This document shows, piece by piece, positions 23,875-30,306 of a stretch of 64,000 nucleotides of DNA. The notes under the pieces are model-generated. The model did no database searches and was not told where the DNA came from. It was given only the letters and a program-made list of their open reading frames with translations. Position 1 is the first letter of the stretch, and every line of letters begins with the position of its first letter. The DNA is from UBA3206 sp964548855 (GTDB taxonomy: Bacteria; Bacillota_I; Bacilli_A; Acholeplasmatales; Anaeroplasmataceae). A program made the translations under genes and the position numbers. Location: contig CAZJSR010000007.1 in assembly GCA_964548855.1 (NCBI GenBank), positions 3,585 to 67,584 of the forward strand, read 5' to 3'.

Positions 23875-24891
23875 CTATCTATCATATAATTTAGACATAC
23901 TTTTAGCCACATATTCAAGAGTAGGAATAACTCTCTTATAATCCATTCTTACAGGTCCTACAATTGCGAGCGTTCCATACGCATCATCATTAATGATGTA
24001 GGGAATACTTATAACTGCACAATCTTTTAATGTATGATTTACATTATCAATTCCTATTCTTATCGTTAGACCTAATGAAAATTCACTTAATAGGCTAGAT
24101 AATACACCTTGATCAACTATATCAATGAACTTTTGCATTTTCTGATGTTCATGAAATTCAGGTTGATTAAATATTTTAGATAACCCTGAAGTATAGTAAT
24201 CACTATTTTGAAATCTTGAGAAACATTTAATAATAAAGTTTAAAATATCATCCCTAAAATCTACGATTTTTCTAATTCTAGGTTTACTTGCTTCCTTACT
24301 AAGAATGTCTCTTATTTCATATACTGGGTTGTCGTACATAGCATTATCAAACATATCAATTAGCTTTAATAAATCATCAGAATTAACATATTCCGGAATT
24401 TGAATAAGTTGACTTTCAACTCCGCCATTACTTGTTACTACAAGTAGTAATGCTTCATTTTTTCCAAGTGGAACAATTTCTAGTTTCTTTACTAAAGCAT
24501 AATTTGCAGCCGAACCATTAATAACCGCCATATATCCGGTTTTATCACTTAACATATCAACTACTTTTTTTAATGCTTCTTCGCGAGATAAATCCTTATT
24601 TTCAATGATTTCATCAAAATCCTTTAATTCAGTTAATAATTCATCATCTCTAGTAATTAAATGCTCTACATAATATTTATATCCAGTGTGTGAAGGAATT
24701 CTTCCTGATGAAGTATGAGTTTTTTCAAGATAACCATTTTCTTCTAAAAATTGCATATCGTAACGCAAAGTTGCGGATGAATAATTTAGATATGGTTTAT
24801 CAGTTAAAACCTTAGATCCAACTGGCTCATTAGTAGCTATATACTCTTCGATAATCGCCTTTAATATAAGTTTTTGTCTATCTGTCAGCAT
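23875..24891 (-). CDS. hrcA: Heat-inducible transcription repressor HrcA
   Basis: Represses the class I heat-shock operon by binding CIRCE; needs GroEL for activity. N-terminal winged helix with LTDRQKLILKAIIEEYIATN and GRIPSHTGYKYYVE, typical of HrcA, followed by GAF-like and dimerisation domains. Length 338. It heads hrcA-grpE-dnaK-dnaJ, directly downstream of two CIRCE-type sites, so it is autoregulated. Confidence 0.97.
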   Translation of the reverse strand: MLTDRQKLILKAIIEEYIATNEPVGSKVLTDKPYLNYSSATLRYDMQFLEENGYLEKTHTSSGRIPSHTGYKYYVEHLITRDDELLTELKDFDEIIENKDLSREEALKKVVDMLSDKTGYMAVINGSAANYALVKKLEIVPLGKNEALLLVVTSNGGVESQLIQIPEYVNSDDLLKLIDMFDNAMYDNPVYEIRDILSKEASKPRIRKIVDFRDDILNFIIKCFSRFQNSDYYTSGLSKIFNQPEFHEHQKMQKFIDIVDQGVLSSLLSEFSLGLTIRIGIDNVNHTLKDCAVISIPYIINDDAYGTLAIVGPVRMDYKRVIPTLEYVAKSMSKLYDR

Positions 24892-24903
24892 TTAGTCACC
24901 TCT

Positions 24904-24930
24904 TTTGCACTCTTTTTATCCAAGTGCAAA
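24904..24930. promoter_or_regulatory. CIRCE operator 1
   Basis: TTTGCACTC, nine bases, AAGTGCAAA: matches the CIRCE consensus TTAGCACTC-N9-GAGTGCTAA at all but four arm positions, and the two arms are complementary but for one innermost pair. It lies between the promoter and hrcA, 12 bases before the start codon. Confidence 0.9.
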
Positions 24931-24933
24931 TAT

Positions 24934-24962
24934 AGTATATGTCTTTTTGTTTGCACTGTCAA
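24934..24962 (-). promoter_or_regulatory. SigA-type promoter of hrcA operon
   Basis: TTGACA (24957-24962), 17-base spacer, TATACT (24934-24939) on the minus strand; perfect -35. Confidence 0.85.
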
Positions 24963-24976
24963 GACTTTTGTGCCAA
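24950..24976. promoter_or_regulatory. Second, degenerate CIRCE-type site over the -35
   Basis: TTTGCACTG, exactly nine bases, TTGTGCCAA. The left arm equals that of operator 1 but for the last base; the arms agree at 6 of 9 pairs. It overlaps the -35 box of the hrcA promoter. Confidence 0.55.
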
Positions 24977-25011
24977 TTTATTAAAATTATATGCTTAAAA
25001 TCAACAAAATA

Positions 25012-25043
25012 TGCAAAAGAAGAGATATTAAAATCTCTTCTTT
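25012..25043 (-). terminator. Terminator of the metallo-hydrolase gene
   Basis: Stem AAAGAAGAGAT / ATCTCTTCTTT with a six-base loop, at the 3' end of the gene and overlapping its stop codon. The tail on the minus strand is only TTTTG, so it may be a weak terminator. Confidence 0.5.
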
Positions 25044-25654
25044 GCTTGTAAGTAATATACATTATTCTTTCTTTCTTCTCTAATTGTTGTTTGTTCATCA
25101 TGACCAGGATATACTTTAGTATCATCAGGATATGTTTCAATTATTTTCTTAACACTTAATAAAATACTGTTTTCATTTCCACCATTAAAATCAGTTCTCC
25201 CAATTGAACCTTTAAATAACGTATCACCTGTAAATAAAATATTTTTATAACTATAACACACTCCACCAAGTGTATGTCCTGGTGTAATAATCACATTAAT
25301 TTCCGAATCTAAAATATTTATAATACTTTCATCTTTTACTAAAATAAATTTATAATCTGACAAATCAAATATTTTACCAGATTTAAAATAACTATATAAG
25401 GTATAGTCATCATCTTTTATATAGTTATAATCAATGCTAGATATATAAATAGGACATTCTTTAAAATACTTTATGCCATCTAAATGATCAATATGTGCAT
25501 GTGTTATAAGCACAGCTTTAACATTATACTTATTTTTAATCTCGATACTTCTCGCTTCAAAACCAATAGTAGGGTCTATTACAACACAATCATTTCCTTT
25601 ACTTAAAACATATGTATTTGTAAGAAAGGGACCTGTTACATATTTTTCAACCAT
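25028..25654 (-). CDS. Metallo-beta-lactamase-fold hydrolase (glyoxalase II-like, YqgX type)
   Basis: A 208-residue cytosolic zinc hydrolase. Metal-binding motif THAHIDHLDG (HxHxDH) at about residues 51-60, a further His in ITPGHTLGG, Asp in LFTGDTLFKGSIGRTD and His in VYPGHDEQTT. The sequence order and the GSIGRTD/PGHxxxTT pair fit hydroxyacylglutathione hydrolase-like enzymes of the YqgX group; the actual substrate in thiol systems lacking glutathione is not known. It follows rpmG with 39 bases between them, across a terminator hairpin. Confidence 0.9.
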   Translation of the reverse strand: MVEKYVTGPFLTNTYVLSKGNDCVVIDPTIGFEARSIEIKNKYNVKAVLITHAHIDHLDGIKYFKECPIYISSIDYNYIKDDDYTLYSYFKSGKIFDLSDYKFILVKDESIINILDSEINVIITPGHTLGGVCYSYKNILFTGDTLFKGSIGRTDFNGGNENSILLSVKKIIETYPDDTKVYPGHDEQTTIREERKNNVYYLQAKKRF

Positions 25655-25672
25655 AAAAAACCTCCAATTAAA

Positions 25673-25695
25673 GAAAAAAGCCTAAATCTAGGCTT
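25673..25695 (-). terminator. Terminator of rpmG
   Basis: Minus strand AAGCCTA / TAGGCTT, then TTTTCTTT; overlaps the rpmG stop codon. Confidence 0.8.
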
Positions 25696-25843
25696 ACTTC
25701 TTTTCTTTATGAACTGTATGTTTTTGACATTTTGGACAATATTTCTTGAACTCAATTCTTTCAGGATTAAGCTTCTTATTCTTGTCTGTATAGTAATTTT
25801 CATTCTTGCACTCTTCACATACTAGTTTTACTAAATCACGCAT
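25694..25843 (-). CDS. rpmG: 50S ribosomal protein L33
   Basis: A 49-residue zinc-ribbon ribosomal protein. Translation begins MRDLVKLVCEECKNENYYT and ends YCPKCQKHTVHKEKK, with two CxxC pairs, so it is the zinc-binding form. GGAGGG lies ahead of the ATG and a SigA promoter further upstream. secE and nusG, the common downstream neighbours, are not here; a hydrolase gene follows instead. Confidence 0.95.
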   Translation of the reverse strand: MRDLVKLVCEECKNENYYTDKNKKLNPERIEFKKYCPKCQKHTVHKEKK

Positions 25844-25880
25844 CTATATCCCTCCAGACATATTTATTCGTTCCTAAAGT

Positions 25881-25909
25881 ATTATATCAAATCGATTTAA
25901 TGTTTGCAA
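25881..25909 (-). promoter_or_regulatory. SigA-type promoter of rpmG
   Basis: TTGCAA (25904-25909), 17-base spacer, TATAAT (25881-25886) with an extended TG, on the minus strand. Confidence 0.7.
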
Positions 25910-25966
25910 TATATATTTTTAAAAAAATCATATTTTTATCTTCAAATTTACATTAAATAACATCAA

Positions 25967-26770
25967 TTAACTTGATATGACATGAGCTTTATCTTCTAAA
26001 ATAACTACTGTATATTCAATTTGAGAAGATAGAGACTTATCAACAGTATGAATACCACCAGCGTATTGTTTAATTTTATTGTCACCTAAAACAAAAATAG
26101 GTTCTAATGTAAAAACCATCCCTGGCATTAATAAAATGCCTGTTTTTTCTTCTGCAGATGAATCAATAAACGGTTCTTCATGAAATTCTAAACCTACACC
26201 ATGTCCACCAAGTTCTAAAATAACATTTAATCCATATTTTTTTGCTTCTTTAGATATATATGCACCTATGTCTCCAAGATACGTTTCATATGGTTTAATT
26301 ATAGATACTAATCCATTTATAATTATTTTATTTATTTCGACTAATCTTGATGCAGTTTCATTTTTTCCAACAACGATACTTCTACACGCATCTGCATAAT
26401 AGCCATTATAAATAGTCGTACAGTCTATCTTAACTAAATCACCCTCATTTATTATAATCCTAGTACTCGGAAGACCATGTGCTACACAAGAATTAATACT
26501 AATACATGACGCACCACTAAAATCATCATAACCTAAAATCGCAGATTTAGCATTATTTTTAAGTGTATAATCAAGAATCATTTTATCTAATTCAAAAGTA
26601 GTCATCCCTACTTTTATATTTTTTTGTGCAAAATCTAATATCTTACTATTAACAATCCCAGCATCTTTAATGCCTTCTATTTGTTCTAAAGATTTTATCA
26701 TTTGGACAGTAGGTGTTAAAATATTTTTATTTATATATTCTTCCCTTATTTTTAAAACTCTATCTTTCAA
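25967..26770 (-). CDS. map: Type I methionine aminopeptidase
   Basis: Removes the initiator Met from nascent proteins; dinuclear metal enzyme. Family motifs are clear: INSCVAHGLPS with the substrate His, VKIDCTTIYNGYYADACRS with the two metal Asp, LGGHGVGLEFHEEPF with the metal His, and LEPIF plus IEYTVVI with the Glu ligands. At 267 residues it carries an N-terminal extension of about 25 residues (REEYINKNILTPT) before the core. It is divergent from ispG and separated from it by 68 AT-rich bases. Usual neighbours adk and infA are not here. Confidence 0.94.
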   Translation of the reverse strand: MKDRVLKIREEYINKNILTPTVQMIKSLEQIEGIKDAGIVNSKILDFAQKNIKVGMTTFELDKMILDYTLKNNAKSAILGYDDFSGASCISINSCVAHGLPSTRIIINEGDLVKIDCTTIYNGYYADACRSIVVGKNETASRLVEINKIIINGLVSIIKPYETYLGDIGAYISKEAKKYGLNVILELGGHGVGLEFHEEPFIDSSAEEKTGILLMPGMVFTLEPIFVLGDNKIKQYAGGIHTVDKSLSSQIEYTVVILEDKAHVISS

Positions 26771-26838
26771 TTATAATCACCAAAAATATTATATATTATT
26801 TATTCATAAAATGGTATAATATTTTCAGGTGATTAACA

Positions 26839-27891
26839 ATGAATTTAAGACAAAACACAAGAGAAATTAAAGTAAAAAATTTACTTTTAGGTAAAAACAA
26901 TCATATTTATATACAAAGTATGTGTAATATAAAAACATCAAATACTAAAGAAGTTATAGAGCAAATACATACCCTAGAAAAAGAAGGTTGTGAAATAATA
27001 AGAGTATCTGTACTTGATATAGATGACGCAAATGCCATAAAAATAATCAAAGAGAATATAAATATACCAATCGTTGCTGATATTCACTTTGATCCATTCC
27101 TTGCGATATTAAGCATAAAAAATAACGTAGATGCAATAAGACTTAATCCTGGTAATATTAGAGATGAAGAAAAAATTAAAGAAATAATAGATTTATGTAA
27201 AGAACACAATATTCCAATTAGAATCGGAGTAAATGCAGGCTCTCTTCCTCTTAAACAAAAGCCTACCGCAAGTGCAATGATTGAAGCTGCTAAATATCAT
27301 ATAGATATATTAGAAAAATACAACTTTCATAACATTGTATTATCATTAAAAGCCTCAAATATAGACATTGCAAAAGAAGCCTACATACTTGCTGCAAAAA
27401 CATGGGATTATCCACTTCACGTTGGTATTACCGAGGCAGGAACTTTATTTAGTGGGGTAATAAAATCTGCAATCGGAATAAGCGAAATATTAAACCAAGG
27501 TATAGGAAACACGATAAGAGTTTCTCTTACTGATGATCCTATTTATGAAGTACGTGCTGCAAAACAAATACTTAATAACCTAAATTTAATAGAAAACACG
27601 CCATTTCTTACATCTTGTCCTACTTGTGGAAGAACACAATATAACATGATTCCAATTGCTCAGGAGATTGAAAATTTCTTATACCAAATAAAATCAAACA
27701 TTAAAGTTGCAGTAATGGGATGTATTGTAAATGGTCCAGGTGAAGCAAGAGAAGCGGATATAGGAATTGCAGGTGGAAAAGGTGAAGCACTTCTATTTAA
27801 AAAAGGTGTACCTATAAGAAAAATCAAAGAAACAGACATATTAGCAGAATTAAAAAAAGAAATCCTCCTAATGACAGAAAAAAGCGCCTAA
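26839..27891 (+). CDS. ispG: 4-hydroxy-3-methylbut-2-enyl diphosphate synthase (flavodoxin)
   Basis: Reductively converts MEcPP to HMBPP in the MEP pathway; needs a [4Fe-4S] cluster. TIM-barrel part with QSMCNIKTSNTKEV at the start and VADIHFDPFLA, then the cluster motif SCPTCGRTQYN and the later Cys in VMGCIVNGPGEAREADIG. Length 350 matches the bacterial two-domain form. GGTGATTAACA provides the ribosome binding site and TATAAT (26815-26820) a -10. This shows that the organism makes isoprenoids by the MEP route, feeding uppS. Confidence 0.97.
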   Translation: MNLRQNTREIKVKNLLLGKNNHIYIQSMCNIKTSNTKEVIEQIHTLEKEGCEIIRVSVLDIDDANAIKIIKENINIPIVADIHFDPFLAILSIKNNVDAIRLNPGNIRDEEKIKEIIDLCKEHNIPIRIGVNAGSLPLKQKPTASAMIEAAKYHIDILEKYNFHNIVLSLKASNIDIAKEAYILAAKTWDYPLHVGITEAGTLFSGVIKSAIGISEILNQGIGNTIRVSLTDDPIYEVRAAKQILNNLNLIENTPFLTSCPTCGRTQYNMIPIAQEIENFLYQIKSNIKVAVMGCIVNGPGEAREADIGIAGGKGEALLFKKGVPIRKIKETDILAELKKEILLMTEKSA

Positions 27892-27905
27892 ATGCGCTTT
27901 TTTTT
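27879..27905 (+). terminator. Terminator of ispG
   Basis: AAAAAGCGC / GCGCTTTTT around a loop CTAAAT that contains the ispG stop codon; T8 follows. Also lies at the end of the convergent ZIP gene. Confidence 0.85.
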
Positions 27906-28680
27906 AACCTAAAGTTATATCTAGTATCATCATAACTAAAAATCCTAAAACAAAAAACAACGTCGCAAAATTAGAATGAATTCCTTCTTGTGATTGTGGT
28001 ACAAGTTCATCAATTACAACATATATCATCGCACCTGCCGCAAAACCTAATACATAAGGCAAAACAGGAATCATAAATGATGACAATAAAACTGTTATAA
28101 ATGCGAAAATAGGCTCTACTATTCCTGAAAAAATCCCATATAAAAATGATTTTTTCTTAGAGTTACCGTCACAAATTAAAGGCATTGAAACAATTGCACC
28201 TTCTGGAAAATTTTGAATCGCTATACCTAAAGACAACGCAAAAGCACCAGAAAGTGTCATTATACCATTTCCATACAATGCTCCTGCAATCGCAACTCCT
28301 ACTGATATACCTTCTGGTATATTATGAAGAGTTACAGCTAAAAATAACATAGTATTTTTCTTTAACTTAGAATTCTTACCTTCAGGACGATTACTACATG
28401 CATGAAGATGTGGTAAAAAAGTATCTAAAAAAAGTAAAAATAAAACACCAATAATTATCCCAATCGATACTGGCATAAAAGATAATTTATTAAGTCTACT
28501 ACTATAATCTATTGCCGGAATGATTAACGACCAAATAGCTGCAGCAATCATAACTCCTGCCGCAAAACCTAGTAAACATTTTTCTAATTTTAAATTTATA
28601 TTATTTTTTACAAAAAAACACATTAATGCCCCTAAAGATGTACCTATAAAAGGCAATAATAACGCCATCATTAATTCCAT
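27904..28680 (-). CDS. ZIP-family divalent metal transporter
   Basis: Imports zinc or related metals (Fe, Mn) across the membrane. About eight membrane segments; the metal-binding motifs are HNIPEGISVGVA in helix 4 and NFPEGAIVSMPL in helix 5, as in bacterial ZupT. A His-containing loop LPHLHACSN lies before them. Length 258 from the ATG at 28678-28680, which follows AGGAGGG closely; the ten-codon upstream extension to 28710 uses GTG and would run through an operator palindrome. The palindrome at its -10 suggests control by a metal repressor. Confidence 0.93.
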   Translation of the reverse strand: MELMMALLLPFIGTSLGALMCFFVKNNINLKLEKCLLGFAAGVMIAAAIWSLIIPAIDYSSRLNKLSFMPVSIGIIIGVLFLLFLDTFLPHLHACSNRPEGKNSKLKKNTMLFLAVTLHNIPEGISVGVAIAGALYGNGIMTLSGAFALSLGIAIQNFPEGAIVSMPLICDGNSKKKSFLYGIFSGIVEPIFAFITVLLSSFMIPVLPYVLGFAAGAMIYVVIDELVPQSQEGIHSNFATLFFVLGFLVMMILDITLG

Positions 28681-28691
28681 ATGTTCCCTCC

Positions 28692-28709
28692 TGTTAGTTG
28701 ATACTAACA
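28692..28709. promoter_or_regulatory. Palindromic operator at the ZIP promoter
   Basis: Perfect 7-base inverted repeat TGTTAGT-TGAT-ACTAACA covering the -10 of the ZIP promoter. The position is that of a repressor site. It does not match the Zur or MntR consensus sequences I know; the repressor is not identified. Confidence 0.6.
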
Positions 28710-28729
28710 CATATTTTTTTATTTGTAAA
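28701..28729 (-). promoter_or_regulatory. Promoter of the ZIP transporter gene
   Basis: TTTACA (28724-28729), 17-base spacer, TAGTAT (28701-28706) on the minus strand; the -10 lies inside the palindrome. Confidence 0.6.
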
Positions 28730-28741
28730 ATAAAATGCTCA

Positions 28742-28774
28742 TAAAAAAATATGATTATTCAAAAAGAATAATCA
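28742..28774 (-). terminator. Terminator of the EAL/ABC-F operon
   Basis: TGATTATTC / GAATAATCA (28752-28774) with a five-base loop, then a run of T on the minus strand, just before the ZIP promoter. Confidence 0.8.
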
Positions 28775-28776
28775 CA

Positions 28777-30306
28777 TTAAAAATTAATTTCATAATCTAA
28801 TAGTCCATCATAAAAATCTTTTTCATGACTAACTAAAATTACAGATCCTTGAAAATTACTAATTGCTTCATATAAAGCCTCTTTCGTATTCATATCTAAA
28901 TGATTAGTAGGTTCATCTAAGATAAGTAAATTACTTTTTTTCATCGTCATTAAAGCTATTCTAACCCTTGTTTGTTCTCCACCTGATAGTTCTTTCATAC
29001 TTTTAATAGCTACATCACCTTTTATTCCAAGTTTAGCTAAAACACTACGGAGTTCTCCATCAGTTTTCATTGGATAAAACCCTCTAAGATAATTAACAGC
29101 GTTTAAATCAGGATACTCGTCTTCTTGTTTAAAATAATTTATATCAACACTTGGGTTAAACTTAAAACTTCCCGAAAGACTATCAATAACTCCTAGTATA
29201 GTCTTTAAAAAAGTAGACTTTCCTACACCATTTTTCCCAAGAATTGCGACTTTTTCATTTTGTTTTATAAATATATTAAGACTTTCTAAAATCGGCTTAT
29301 TATAACCAATTGTTAAATCTTTAGTAACAAGTACTTCTTGTCCAAGACCTCTACTAAAAGGAAAAGAAAAATGAATATTTTTTGTTTCTTCTGGCCTTTC
29401 TATAATATCTAAATGCTCAAGCATTTTAATTCTAGATTGAGCCATACGTGCAGATGTTGCACGAACTCTATTTTTTTCAATAAGAGCTTCCGTTTGTTTT
29501 ATAAACTTTTGTTGATTTTCATATTCTCTTTTCATATGTTCTTCTCGGATTTCTGATTCTTTTAAATAAAAATCATAATTTCCTTTATATCTAGTTAATT
29601 TTTTATTATAAATAGAGTAAACAACAGTTGCGATATTCTTAATAAAATATTCATCATGGCTTATCACAACAAATGCACCCTTGTATGAATTTAAATATTT
29701 AATCAACCATTCTACATGCTCAATATCTAAAAAGTTAGTAGGTTCATCCATTAATAAAACATCATTATCTTCTAGTAATAATTTAGCTAAATAAACCTTA
29801 GCTCTTTGACCACTACTTAAATTTTTAAGTCTTGTTTCCATACCATATAGATTAATTCCAAGTCCATTAATGACATTTCCTATAGTAGAATTTATAGCAT
29901 AAAAATTTTCTTTTTCTAATGTTTCAGAAATAGATAAAGCTCTTGATAATATCTTATCATAATCCGCTTCATCAGCAGTTGTAAGCATTTCATAATACCT
30001 ATTCATTTCACGTTCAAGATCATATAATCTTTTAAATACACCATATAGATACTCTTCTATTGTTAAATCATCTCTAACAACTAAATGTTGATCTAAATAA
30101 GAAAATGAAATATTAGGTTGCCATAAAATAGAACCACTATCAGGTGTAATATTTTTTGAAATAATATTCATGAATGTAGATTTTCCACATCCATTAGGTC
30201 CTACTATAACAATATGCTCACCTTCTAAAATTCTAAAAGAAGCGTTATTATATAATTCCTTATCCGTATATTTAAATTTTATAGATTCAACCTCTAACAA
30301 ACTCAT
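28777..30306 (-). CDS. ABC-F family ATPase (ribosome-associated)
   Basis: A soluble 509-residue protein with two ABC domains and no membrane part. First domain: Walker A GPNGCGKST, signature LSSGQRAKV, Walker B VLLMDEPTNFLD; second: GKNGVGKST, LSGGEQTRV, LLILDEPTNHLD. The charged linker between them (about 240-300, REEHMKREYENQQKF) is the P-site tRNA interaction motif region. Members act on stalled ribosomes or confer antibiotic resistance by ribosomal protection; the subtype (EttA/YkpA/YdiF-like) is not decided. Its ATG overlaps the stop of the EAL gene as ATGA, so the two are translationally coupled. Confidence 0.92.
   Translation of the reverse strand: MSLLEVESIKFKYTDKELYNNASFRILEGEHIVIVGPNGCGKSTFMNIISKNITPDSGSILWQPNISFSYLDQHLVVRDDLTIEEYLYGVFKRLYDLEREMNRYYEMLTTADEADYDKILSRALSISETLEKENFYAINSTIGNVINGLGINLYGMETRLKNLSSGQRAKVYLAKLLLEDNDVLLMDEPTNFLDIEHVEWLIKYLNSYKGAFVVISHDEYFIKNIATVVYSIYNKKLTRYKGNYDFYLKESEIREEHMKREYENQQKFIKQTEALIEKNRVRATSARMAQSRIKMLEHLDIIERPEETKNIHFSFPFSRGLGQEVLVTKDLTIGYNKPILESLNIFIKQNEKVAILGKNGVGKSTFLKTILGVIDSLSGSFKFNPSVDINYFKQEDEYPDLNAVNYLRGFYPMKTDGELRSVLAKLGIKGDVAIKSMKELSGGEQTRVRIALMTMKKSNLLILDEPTNHLDMNTKEALYEAISNFQGSVILVSHEKDFYDGLLDYEINF

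Noticed and set aside
25636..25818. 60-codon frame overlapping rpmG
   Set aside because: Out-of-frame shadow; the rpmG frame gives a perfect L33 zinc ribbon.
28681..28710. Longer start for the ZIP transporter (GTG)
   Set aside because: It runs through the palindrome and the AGGAGGG site that serves the ATG at 28680.
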